From AWTP1-13 sp963770295 (GTDB lineage Bacteria; Pseudomonadota; Alphaproteobacteria; Rhizobiales; Hyphomicrobiaceae), in NCBI GenBank assembly GCA_963770295.1, contig CAVYPA010000002.1:136577-200576 (forward strand): a stretch of 64,000 nt of DNA, written 5' to 3'. A program made the translations under genes and the position numbers. The first letter of the stretch is position 1, and each line of letters begins with the position of its first letter. Shown piece by piece: positions 36,188 through 44,629 of the stretch. The notes beneath the pieces were generated by a model. It searched no databases, was not told the DNA's origin, and saw only the letters and a list, made by a program, of their open reading frames with translations.

Positions 36188-36293
36188 CAGAGCCCTAGGG
36201 TTCTGACAATAAAGGCGCGGTACTTCCCCTCAACGAGGACCGCGCGTACCCGATCCTTAAGGCCTCTGTTCCTCCCGAACGGAGGCCTTTTTT
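36188..36293 (+). ncRNA. candidate structured small RNA ending in a terminator
   Basis: Three consecutive hairpins: CAGAGCCCTAGGGTTCTG (36188-36205); GCGCGGT (36215-36221) pairing with ACCGCGC (36239-36245); and the terminator hairpin at 36259-36289 followed by a T-run. A -10-like TATACT sits about 12 bases before the first hairpin, but no clear -35 is seen. No coding frame in the segment is convincing. Homology to known alphaproteobacterial small RNAs is untested. Confidence 0.38.
36259..36293 (+). terminator. Rho-independent terminator, plus strand
   Basis: AAGGCCTC pairs perfectly with GAGGCCTT across a 15-base loop, followed by TTTT. It is 410 bases beyond the serine hydrolase stop, so it more likely ends the structured RNA candidate. 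Confidence 0.75.
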
Positions 36294-36400
36294 GGTTGAG
36301 TTGGCCGACCCTCGGGCCACTCATAGTGGCCGCTCATGTGAAGATTTCCGCAACCGCGATCTTTGGCGCTTGCGAAAGTTTTGCGGGTCTCCAACTGGAT

Positions 36401-36832
36401 CTACCGAGCGGAGAATGACCACCTCGACCTGTCCTTGCGCTTGTCCGCGCACACTAGGGGGTGCTGCCGCGATGAGGCGCGACACTCGGCAGCCGAGTCA
36501 TGCGTTGTGATCCGCGCGGAGCGATGCCCGAGCAGATCTTGCCAATCCTCACAGCTGTCCCCCGCGGCTCGCAAGCGTCGCCCAAAGGTACGAGACTGGG
36601 TTTGTGCTGGTTTTCCAGCACGAACTTCGCCACAGCGCTTCGAATGTGCGAGAGGGTCTGACCCACAGTTTTGCGCTTGCCGCGCCGCACCCATCACTGC
36701 TGCGAGAGAGCGTTCCGGATCTGCGATGTGAACTGCGCCAGTATTTGCGCAAACGCGCCGGCCGCCGATGTGTGGGTCAATGTGCCAGACATCACTTCGC
36801 GTGAGGAGGCCCGCCACCTTCTTGCGTCCCAT
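36401..36832 (-). pseudogene. tyrosine recombinase (phage integrase) remnant
   Basis: From ATG 36832 the minus strand reads MGRKKVAGLLTRSDVWHIDP and HIGGRRVC, a familiar integrase N terminus. It then shifts frame to TVGQTLSHIRSAVAKFVLENQ and HK, and again to DWQDLLGHRSARITTHDSAA. The last piece is the conserved LLGHxSxxxTxxYSAAE region, with the catalytic Tyr replaced by Asp (HDSAA). Most of the central catalytic domain is missing, so at least two frameshifts and a deletion have occurred. It cannot be functional. It marks a former integration event near the structured RNA and repeat. Confidence 0.68.
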
Positions 36833-36902
36833 GGTTTCACTCCTTTGCATCGTCCGGGACGGCCGTTGCGAGCGGCATGGTCGTCGACCCAGCCATTCGG
36901 TT

Positions 36903-37350
36903 TCAACGCGCCGCACGGGGAAGTTCCTCCAGTAATGCTCGCAGTGCCGACACGCGTGGCGCCCCAAACGCTGCCTCAAAGCGAGCTTGCGCCTCGGCCC
37001 ATAGCTGCGCCGCCGCCTTGAGTTCTTGCCACGCCCGCTCGCGTCACATGAACCTCTTTGCTTCGGCGATCTTCGCTTCTTCGGGAAGCGGCAATCAAAC
37101 GATCACGCTGCAGAGGCTGGATATTCCGGCCCAACGTGGTGCGGTCTAAAGCCAACGCATCCGCGAGATTGGTGATCGTCATCGGCCCTAAGCGATGGAG
37201 GCTTGCCAGTATGGCGAACTGCGTGGTGCGCAAGCCTGAGGGTGCGAGTCGGTGGTCGTAGAAACGGGTCACGTGGCGCGCGGCCTCCCGTACAGCAAGA
37301 CAGTGACACTCCTGGAGCCCGATCGAAGACGGAGCGTGCTTCCCACCCAT
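36903..37350 (-). pseudogene. MarR family transcriptional regulator, frameshifted
   Basis: From ATG 37350: MGGKHAPSSIGLQECHCLAV, then the winged-helix region TTQFAILASLHRLGPMTITN and ADALALDRTTLGRNIQPLQR with the wing DRRSKEVHVTRAG. After GVAR the frame is broken; the C-terminal dimerisation helix LKAAAQLWAEAQARFEAAFG continues one base out of phase to TGA at 36903-36905. One extra A near 37036 explains it. Reassembled it has about 148 residues, normal for the family. It is divergent from the thiolase gene with a 140-base shared control region, so it would probably regulate that gene. Confidence 0.75.
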
Positions 37351-37364
37351 CTCGTTTTTCCTTC

Positions 37365-37392
37365 TTGAAGTTGGGCGTAGGTCGACTAAATA
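37365..37392 (+). promoter_or_regulatory. candidate promoter for the thiolase gene
   Basis: TTGAAG (37365-37370), 16 bases, TAAATA (37387-37392), in the MarR/thiolase intergenic region. The downstream AT-rich stretch TATATACGCATAA may hold a MarR operator, but no clear palindrome was identified. Confidence 0.3.
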
Positions 37393-37490
37393 GGGGTATA
37401 TACGCATAATTCCGATGGACGCTACCGCAGCGAGCGAGCAATCGTCCCGTAAGACTGTCGAAGCGTCCCGTTGACGAAAGGAGCAGCCCC

Positions 37491-38675
37491 ATGAGCGCAC
37501 AGGAAATCGTCCTCTGCAAACCAGTGCGTACGGCGATCGGGACCTTCAATGGCGCCCTCAAGGCCGTTCCGGCCACCGACCTTGGCGCGACAGTGGTCCG
37601 CGAAACGCTCAAGCGGGCCGGGGTGGACGCAGCCCAAATCGGCAGCGTGATCATGGGCAACGTCATCCAGGCTGGCAACAAGATGAATCCCGCGCGCCAG
37701 GCCGCAATCGGCGGCGGCGTGCCGGTGTCGGTTCCTGCCATGACCGTCAATCGCGTGTGTGGCTCTGGCGCGCAAGCAATTGTTACAGCCGCACAGCAGA
37801 TCGCCACTGGTGAAATCGACGCCGCGATCGCGGGTGGCATGGAGAACATGGATAGGGCGCCCTACCTGATGGATGGCGGCCGCTGGGGGTACCGCATGGG
37901 GCCTGCCGAGATCCATGACAGCATGCTTCGCGACGGCCTCGACGACGCATTCTCGGGCAAGCATTCTGGCTGGCACACCGAAGACCTTGTTACGCAGGCG
38001 CAGCTCACGCGCGAGGCACAGGACCGGTTTGCCGAACGCTCACAGCAGCGTTTCAGCAAGGCGCAGAAGGCCGGAAAGTTCGCCGACGAAATCGTCGCGA
38101 TCGAGATTCGGGGCAAGAAAGGGGTCGAGTCATTCCATGCGGATGAGGCGCCGAGACCTGACACGACAGTCCAAGCCCTCGCCAAACTCCGACCGGCCTT
38201 CCGTGAAGGGGGCACCATCACGGCAGGCAATGCCCCAGGTCTGAACAGTGGCGCTGCCGCGATGATCGTCGCCGAACGTGCCTTCGCTGATGCCCGATCG
38301 GTTGAGCCGATGGCGCGACTCGTCGCGTACGGTATCGCCGCCGTCGAGCCGGGAATGTTCGGTCTCGGTCCTGTGCCGGCGGTGAAGAAGGCTCTCTCGC
38401 GCGCCGGCTGGCGGCTCAGCGACGTGGAGCGCTTCGAGATCAACGAGGCGTTCGCGGCCGTACCTCTTGCCATCGCTCAGGAGCTCGGCCTGGCCGAGGA
38501 TGTCATCAATGTCGAGGGTGGCGCCATTGCGCACGGTCATCCAATCGGCGCAACTGGCGCTGTACTGACCACGCGTCTTCTGCACGGCATGCGTCGCGAC
38601 GGGCTCCGTCGTGGCATGGTCACGCTGTGCATTGGGGGCGGTCAGGGCATCGCGTTGGCGCTCGAGACCATTTGA
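37491..38675 (+). CDS. acetyl-CoA acetyltransferase (thiolase)
   Basis: A 394-residue cytoplasmic enzyme of the usual thiolase length. The nucleophilic Cys90 lies in NRVCGSG. The acid/base residues are His350 in GGAIAHGHPIGATG and Cys380 in LCIGGGQG; NEAFAAVP is also present. It condenses two acetyl-CoA, or cleaves acetoacetyl-CoA, in polyhydroxybutyrate or beta-oxidation routes. The ATG at 37491 follows AAAGGAGCAG. No reductase or PHB synthase gene is adjacent, so the pathway is open. The frame is intact. Confidence 0.9.
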   Translation: MSAQEIVLCKPVRTAIGTFNGALKAVPATDLGATVVRETLKRAGVDAAQIGSVIMGNVIQAGNKMNPARQAAIGGGVPVSVPAMTVNRVCGSGAQAIVTAAQQIATGEIDAAIAGGMENMDRAPYLMDGGRWGYRMGPAEIHDSMLRDGLDDAFSGKHSGWHTEDLVTQAQLTREAQDRFAERSQQRFSKAQKAGKFADEIVAIEIRGKKGVESFHADEAPRPDTTVQALAKLRPAFREGGTITAGNAPGLNSGAAAMIVAERAFADARSVEPMARLVAYGIAAVEPGMFGLGPVPAVKKALSRAGWRLSDVERFEINEAFAAVPLAIAQELGLAEDVINVEGGAIAHGHPIGATGAVLTTRLLHGMRRDGLRRGMVTLCIGGGQGIALALETI

Positions 38676-39705
38676 CCCCGTGGTGATACGTGGGTCGCAG
38701 GTGGAAAGCTGCTCCTCTCGCGCATCGCGCTTTAGGCTTCGCACCTTTCTAAACGTGCTAGGCCCGCCAGGCGCTTACCGTCTCGCGGGCGGAGATCATG
38801 GTCGGCTGCGTCCACGACAATAGCTAGTCCGACAAGGTCGATTGCCGGGGACTGTAATTGTCAGCACGCCCTGTGACGCGGCGCTGCGTGCTTAGCAGCC
38901 TCAGTGCCGCAGGTTTGGAAAAGTTCGTGCTTGCGGCCAGCTGCTGCAGCAACTCAACCGCAATACCGCAGCGCGTTACCAGCAAAACACAGGGCGGGTT
39001 CGGCTGTCGACGGCACGAGCTCTAGTGGCGCAGCCGGCAAGGCGATTGCCCAGAAACGTATCGTGAGACGCCGTTTTACGGTCCTCCTGATTCGGCTGCC
39101 ATAGACAAAAATCACAGGCGATTCTTATGATTTAAGAACTTTCGAGACAGGCTCTCAGAGGGCGCGCCCGTCGTCAGGGCCCTTCGGTTCTCGTTGATGC
39201 GTGCCGGCTTGGAAAGCGTAGCGGCGTGCCCGTCAAAGGCATCACGCTAACCCATTCACGGCCCGAGGCTGCAATTCTGCGCTCGGTACGCTTTCCGGCG
39301 CGCTCCATCGCGCGACAGGCCGACCCTACGCCACTCCCAGGCAGGATGACGCCCGCTGGTTAAAGCTGCGGTCTCGGCACAACGGAGTAGCCCAACGGCG
39401 GACGCGGTCGAAGGCGCGTGCGGCAGCTCGGATGGTAGTTCGGCGTATATCCGCTCATGTGCGGCTGCTCGCACCCGAGGTTGACACGATCGACCTTTGT
39501 TGCCGGCGGTTATCCTAACCGGCTATCTTACCATGACGTATTGGACCCAGGCTTTCAGCCTCGGTCTCGAGGTAGTGGGGCGCGGCCAGATAGGCAGAGG
39601 TCCAGCCAAAAACAATGCCTCTCGGTGCAACCGGACATGTTGTGTTACGCGATATGTTGTTCGGTGGCAGTCTCGAGCCTCATCACTAGCAAGGCGGGTG
39701 CACAG
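38676..39705. other. long intergenic region, nothing recognised
   Basis: About 1030 bases. GCCCGC and GCGGGC near 38762-38791 form a weak hairpin without a T-run, 90 bases after the thiolase. AT-rich DNA near 39100-39150. No gene recognised. Confidence 0.4.
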
Positions 39706-41061
39706 ATGATCGACCAACTCCCGATCGGTCCCAGAGTTTCGACAACTCCCCGCCCCGATCCGGTGCAGAGCGATGTCGGAATTCCCGATCGCGCGGCGGT
39801 AGTGGTGATCGGTGGCGGCATCATCGGCACAAGCACGGCGCTCGCGCTGGCCGACAAAGGCATCGACGTCGTGCTCTGCGAGAAGGGAGAAATAGGCGCC
39901 GAACAGTCGAGCCGCAATTGGGGGTGGTGCCGGACACAAGGGCGCGACCCACGAGAGATCCAGCTGAGCCTTGAGGCAAATCGGATCTGGCGGGGGCTCA
40001 ATGCAAAGGTGCAGGGCGAGACGGGCTTTCGCGCCGAGGGTGTCGTGTATCTATGCAGCGCCGAGTCCGAGCTCGCCTACTACGAGGCTTGGCTCGAGAA
40101 GGCCCGCATCTATCAGGTCGATGCCCGCATGCTGTCGAGCGCGGAGGTCGCAAAGCTCCTACCCGGCGCCACCCGCTCGTGGCTCGGCGGCATCTACTCG
40201 CCGAGCGCAGGTCGCGCCGAGCCGCAGAAGGCGGCACCCGCGATTGCCAACGGCGCCCGCCGTCTCGGTGCTACCATACTCACCCGCTGCGCCGTGCGCG
40301 GTGTCGAGACCACCGCGGGCCGGGTCAGCGCTGTCGTGACCGAGACGGGCCGCATCGCCACCGATACCGTCGTGCTCGCTGGCGGCGCGTGGTCGCGCCT
40401 CTTCTGTGGTAATCTCGGGGTCGACTTGCCCCAGCTCAAGGTGCGTGGATCGGTGATGCGCACCTCACCTGTGGACGGAATTCCAGTGCCATCGGTAGCT
40501 GGCCGTGGTTTCGCCTTCCGGCGCCGGCTGGATGGCGGCTATACGGTCGCAAATCGTGGCTGGTCGGTGGCCGAGATCGTACCCGACAGTTTCCGACTAT
40601 TCTTCAAGTACATGCCGGCGCTGCGCGCGCAATGGAAGGACCTTGGCTTGCGCATCGGAGAGCGCTTCCTCACCGAGCTCAAGACGCCACGCCGGTGGTC
40701 GCTCGACGACCCATCGCCCTTCGAGGCTGTGCGCACGCTCGATCCGGCGCCGGACACGCACATCCTCGACGGCGCGAGGAAGAACCTCGCGGCGGCGTTC
40801 CCGGCCTTTGCCGACGTAAAGATCCTCGATCAGTGGGCGGGCCTGATTGACGTGACGCCAGACGTGGTGCCGGTGATCGGCCCCGTAGCGTCACGGCCGG
40901 GCTTCCACATCGCCACCGGCTTTTCCGGGCACGGCTTTGGCATCGGCCCAGCGGCGGGGCAGCTCATGGCGGACATCATTGCCGGCGATCGACCGCTCAT
41001 CGACCCAAAGCCACTGAGGTTCGAGCGCTTCACCGACGGTTCGCCCTTGATCATCAACTGA
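39706..41061 (+). CDS. FAD-dependent amino-acid oxidase/dehydrogenase (DadA-like)
   Basis: A 451-residue protein. The FAD dinucleotide motif VVVIGGGIIGTSTALALADK starts at about residue 32, with the glutamate strand end VVLCEKGEIGAEQSSRNWGW typical of the DAO superfamily. The C-terminal family motif is WAGLIDVTPDVVPVIGP, then GFHIATGFSGHGFGIGPAAG. It oxidises an amine or amino acid to the imino acid. The next four genes encode a polar amino-acid importer, 19 bases downstream, so uptake and oxidation of one substrate are probably coupled. ATG 39706 is preferred over upstream starts because family homology begins after it. Confidence 0.83.
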   Translation: MIDQLPIGPRVSTTPRPDPVQSDVGIPDRAAVVVIGGGIIGTSTALALADKGIDVVLCEKGEIGAEQSSRNWGWCRTQGRDPREIQLSLEANRIWRGLNAKVQGETGFRAEGVVYLCSAESELAYYEAWLEKARIYQVDARMLSSAEVAKLLPGATRSWLGGIYSPSAGRAEPQKAAPAIANGARRLGATILTRCAVRGVETTAGRVSAVVTETGRIATDTVVLAGGAWSRLFCGNLGVDLPQLKVRGSVMRTSPVDGIPVPSVAGRGFAFRRRLDGGYTVANRGWSVAEIVPDSFRLFFKYMPALRAQWKDLGLRIGERFLTELKTPRRWSLDDPSPFEAVRTLDPAPDTHILDGARKNLAAAFPAFADVKILDQWAGLIDVTPDVVPVIGPVASRPGFHIATGFSGHGFGIGPAAGQLMADIIAGDRPLIDPKPLRFERFTDGSPLIIN

Positions 41062-41080
41062 AACCCAGGAGCTAATCCAT

Positions 41081-41920
41081 ATGCGTCTCAAGCACTCACT
41101 GGTCTCTCTGTCGCTGGCGCTGGGCTTGGCGCTCGCAGCAGGCGTGCCCTCGGCAGCACAAGGCCTCCCCCCCGTGCCAGCGGCAATCAAGAAGCAGGGA
41201 CTGCTGCGCGTTGGCGTGAAATGCGACTATCCCCCGGATGGCTACCTCGATGCGCAGGGCAAACCTCAAGGCGTCGAGGTCAGTCTCGCCAAGCAGATCG
41301 CCGCCTACGCGTTCGGAAGCCCCGACAAGGTCGAGCTCGCCTGCGTAACTGCCGCCAATCGAATCCCATCGCTTCAGGGCGGCAAAATCGACCTCATCCT
41401 CGCTACCCTCGGCGTCAGCGCCGAGCGCGCGCAGGTGATCGATTTCTCCGACAACTATGCCTGGGGAGGCAGCGACGTACTCGTGCCCAAAGACAGCCCC
41501 ATCAAAAGCCTCACAGATTTCGCCGGCAAGAACGTCATCGTGATGAAGGGCGCCTGGCAGATCGGCTGGTTCGAGAAGAACGTACCGTCGGCGAACCTGC
41601 TGAAGCTCGATGGCATCTCCGATGGCTTGCAGGCCCTCTTGCAAAAGCGCGCCGATGGCTTCGCCCACGATCTCGATGTGCTGAGGCCAATTGCTAAGAA
41701 GAACAGCGACGTCAAGCTCGTCGGCGAGATCTATCAGCTCGGCTATCGCGCTGCCGGCATCCGCAAGGGCGAAAAAGATTGGGTCGACTATGTCAACGCG
41801 GCGATCGTCCAGGCCAAGACGGACGGCCTCATCGGCAAGTGGGTTAAAGAGCACGTCGAAGCCGATTTGCAGCAGGCGGTGATCGACAGCTGGGACATCG
41901 CCAAGGCTCCGAAGAGCTGA
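41081..41920 (+). CDS. amino-acid ABC transporter substrate-binding protein
   Basis: A 279-residue periplasmic protein with a signal peptide (LVSLSLALGLALAAGVPSAA). The bacterial extracellular family 3 pattern is clear: GLLRVGVKCDYPPDGYLDAQ, GVEVSLAKQIAAYAFG, GKIDLILATLGVSAERAQVI and VLVPKDSPIKSLTDFAGK. It captures a polar amino acid or related amine for the permeases downstream. It is the second gene of the oxidase/importer operon. Substrate unknown. Confidence 0.87.
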   Translation: MRLKHSLVSLSLALGLALAAGVPSAAQGLPPVPAAIKKQGLLRVGVKCDYPPDGYLDAQGKPQGVEVSLAKQIAAYAFGSPDKVELACVTAANRIPSLQGGKIDLILATLGVSAERAQVIDFSDNYAWGGSDVLVPKDSPIKSLTDFAGKNVIVMKGAWQIGWFEKNVPSANLLKLDGISDGLQALLQKRADGFAHDLDVLRPIAKKNSDVKLVGEIYQLGYRAAGIRKGEKDWVDYVNAAIVQAKTDGLIGKWVKEHVEADLQQAVIDSWDIAKAPKS

Positions 41921-41957
41921 TGTCGTTATTGCTTCCTCCTGACAGCCGCCCCAGGCA

Positions 41958-42629
41958 ATGAAGTACAACTTCGATGTCGCCTACATCATCGCAAGCCTTC
42001 CGGCACTGCTGGAGGGCATGCGCATGACCATCATCGTGAGCGCGATCTCGATCACGCTGGCAATCGCCATCGGCGTCGCAGGTGCGTCGGTGCGCATATT
42101 CAATACGCCGGTACTGTCGCTGATTGCGCGCGCCTATGTCGAGTTCATCCGCAATACACCGCTGCTCGTGCAGATCTTCTTCATCTTTTTCGGGTTGCCC
42201 GCGCTCGGTCTCAAGCTTTCCGTCTTCTGGTCGGGTACCGTCGCGCTGACCATCTGGGGCGGCGCCTACAACATCGAAAACTTCCGCGGCGGTTTTCTAT
42301 CAGTCGGCAAGGGAATGCGGGAGGCGGCCGAAGCGCTCGGGATCGACCGACTGCGCTACCTCTGGCTGATTGCGCTGCCGCTCGGTCTGCGCGTTGCGAT
42401 ACCCTCAGTCCTCAACACGTCGATTTCGGTGCTGAAGAACTCTGCCTACCTTCAGGCAATCGGACTCGCCGAGCTCACCTTCGTCGCCATGGACAAGCTT
42501 TCGCTCGATTTCCGTACGCTCGAGATGTTCGCCGCCATCGGCTGCATCTATCTCGGACTGGTGCTCAGCCTGTCGTGGGTCGTTCGGCGTGCCGAGTGGG
42601 TGTTGCAGCGGCCGTTTCGCATGGGGTGA
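41958..42629 (+). CDS. amino-acid ABC transporter permease (HisM/GlnP-like)
   Basis: A 223-residue inner-membrane protein starting at ATG 41958. It carries the polar amino-acid permease signature YVEFIRNTPLLVQIFFIFFG near residues 58-77 and the EAA loop GMREAAEALGIDRLRYLWLI. About five helices. It pairs with the permease 6 bases downstream to form the channel. Confidence 0.87.
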   Translation: MKYNFDVAYIIASLPALLEGMRMTIIVSAISITLAIAIGVAGASVRIFNTPVLSLIARAYVEFIRNTPLLVQIFFIFFGLPALGLKLSVFWSGTVALTIWGGAYNIENFRGGFLSVGKGMREAAEALGIDRLRYLWLIALPLGLRVAIPSVLNTSISVLKNSAYLQAIGLAELTFVAMDKLSLDFRTLEMFAAIGCIYLGLVLSLSWVVRRAEWVLQRPFRMG

Positions 42630-42635
42630 GGCCAC

Positions 42636-43340
42636 ATGGCACTGCTCCTCGATAATCTTGGCTTCTTTCTGTCCGGGCTCGAGTTCACCGTCAGACTCGC
42701 GCTCATGACGCTTGTCTGTGCGATCGTCGTCTCGGTTCTGATCGGCCTCATGAGCGTCTCGCAATGGCGTGGCCTGCGCGTCGCTGCGCTCTGCTATGTC
42801 GAGTTCTGGCGAGACATCCCGCTGCTCGTAAACCTGCTCTTCATCTATTTCGGCGCGCCCCTTGTTGGGGTGCCTTTGAAGCCGTTCGCCGCCGCATTGC
42901 TGAGCCTCACGCTCTGGGGTGGTGCAAATGGCGCCGAGATCGTGCGGGGTGGCATCAATGCGATCGGCCGGCACCAGTTTGTCAGCGCCACGGCACTTGG
43001 TCTCAAGCGATGGGAGATTTATCGCTATGTCGTGTTACCCCAGGCATTGATGCCGATCCTGCCGCCGATGACGGGGCTTTGCACGACGCTCGTCCAGGCG
43101 ACGTCGCTCGCGTCGTTGGTCGGCGTCAATGAGTTCTTTCGCATCACCCAGATCGTGGTCGAGCGCACGACCATGCAGTCCGGGCACAGCCCCGCGTTTC
43201 TCGTCTACGGGTTCGCGCTGATGGTCTACTTTGTCATCTGTTCCGCGCTTACGCGCCTGTCGCGGTACTTAGAGCAGCGTTTGCAGAAGACGGGCACCAG
43301 CGCCATTACGGCTCCGCGCGGCTTCAAGGAAAGCGCCTGA
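42636..43340 (+). CDS. amino-acid ABC transporter permease (second subunit)
   Basis: A 234-residue inner-membrane protein. Signature YVEFWRDIPLLVNLLFIYFG and EAA loop FVSATALGLKRWEIYRYVVL, in which the usual EAA acidic residue is replaced by SAT. It forms a heterodimeric channel with the preceding permease and uses the ATPase 39 bases downstream. Confidence 0.86.
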   Translation: MALLLDNLGFFLSGLEFTVRLALMTLVCAIVVSVLIGLMSVSQWRGLRVAALCYVEFWRDIPLLVNLLFIYFGAPLVGVPLKPFAAALLSLTLWGGANGAEIVRGGINAIGRHQFVSATALGLKRWEIYRYVVLPQALMPILPPMTGLCTTLVQATSLASLVGVNEFFRITQIVVERTTMQSGHSPAFLVYGFALMVYFVICSALTRLSRYLEQRLQKTGTSAITAPRGFKESA

Positions 43341-43379
43341 GAGCGACCGAAGGCGAGCCAACGTGGCGAAAGGTCTGCC

Positions 43380-44126
43380 ATGCAATCGAGCGAGACCCCA
43401 CTGATCGAGGCACAGAACCTGGCGAAGGCCTTCGGCCGGACCCAAGCGCTTGCCGATGTGAGCTGCTCGATTGCGAGCGGAGAGCGGCTCGTGGTGATCG
43501 GCCCGAGTGGCTCGGGCAAGAGCACGCTGATCCGCTGCCTCAACGGCCTGGTGAAGCCCGACGCTGGCAAAATAAGGTTTGACGGCGACACAATTGAGCT
43601 GACCTCGGAGGCCCACTGGCGGCGACTTAGGCAGCGCGTCGGCATGGTGTTTCAGGACTACACCTTGTTTCCGCACCTGACCGCAATCGAGAACATTGGG
43701 CTCGCCCCGGTACGGGCCGGCCTGATGTCGAAGTCGGAGGCAGAACTTGAGGCGCATCGGCTGCTCGTGCGCGTACAGCTGGCCGAGAAGGCGACCTCTT
43801 ATCCAGCCTTCCTTTCCGGCGGCCAGCAACAACGCGTCGCGATTGCACGGGCGCTCGCGATGCGGCCGCAGGTTCTACTTTTCGACGAGCCGACATCGGC
43901 ACTCGACCCTGAGATGATCAAGGAGGTGCTGGACCTGATGGTTAGCCTTGCCCGCGACGGCATGACCATGGTGGTCGTGACCCATGAGATGGGGTTCGCC
44001 CGCGCCGTCGCCGACCGCGTCCTATTCATGGAGGCGGGACGGATCGTCGAAGCCGGACCACCAGACCAGATCTTCAGCAACCAGAACGATAGCCGCACTC
44101 GCGAATTCGTAGGGCGCATCGCCTGA
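43380..44126 (+). CDS. amino-acid ABC transporter ATP-binding protein
   Basis: A 248-residue ATPase. Walker A GPSGSGKST at 41-49, Q-loop in RVGMVFQDYTLFPH, signature LSGGQQQRVAIARALA, Walker B VLLFDEPTSALDPE, and H-loop VTHEMGFAR. Matches the GlnQ/HisP/ArtP length and motifs. Last gene of the five-gene oxidase/importer operon. Confidence 0.9.
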   Translation: MQSSETPLIEAQNLAKAFGRTQALADVSCSIASGERLVVIGPSGSGKSTLIRCLNGLVKPDAGKIRFDGDTIELTSEAHWRRLRQRVGMVFQDYTLFPHLTAIENIGLAPVRAGLMSKSEAELEAHRLLVRVQLAEKATSYPAFLSGGQQQRVAIARALAMRPQVLLFDEPTSALDPEMIKEVLDLMVSLARDGMTMVVVTHEMGFARAVADRVLFMEAGRIVEAGPPDQIFSNQNDSRTREFVGRIA

Positions 44127-44629
44127 CCTTACCTCAAGCAGTTTGACACATCGCGCCGGGACGCCCGGACTACGGGGCAGGATAACGGCCGCGAGGAATC
44201 GAGCAAGGCGATCGACATACTTTCTAATTTAAAACGCGGGGGTCGAGACGACCGCGCAGGTCATGTGCTCGCACTCGCGTCGAGTAGATAGCTTGCGCTG
44301 AGCGCCCGGCAAGGCAAGGGACGTAATAGGTTGCAATGCGCGCATCGCAGACGCTTGTCACGAGGAGTGGCGCCCGAGTGAGGTGCAAAAGCCGCCGTTG
44401 TTGGGGGCGATCCAAAACCTAACACCCAGCGTCAACGCGAAGTAATCCATTAGTTGACGTCGTCCGTGTCGCTCTCGCCCGAGCTGCAGGCGACCAGGTC
44501 ACCCAATTTGCCGCACATTTTCTCCCCCGGCGGGACACCGAGGGAAGCGCTCCAGTTTTGTCTTCACCTCGGTTTGATCTAGGATCAGGGTGTTAAGTTA
44601 CCGCTGCAGGCACAATCAGGAAATGCGCC
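44127..44629. other. intergenic, nothing recognised
   Basis: About 500 bases. No convincing gene, RNA or terminator. Confidence 0.35.
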
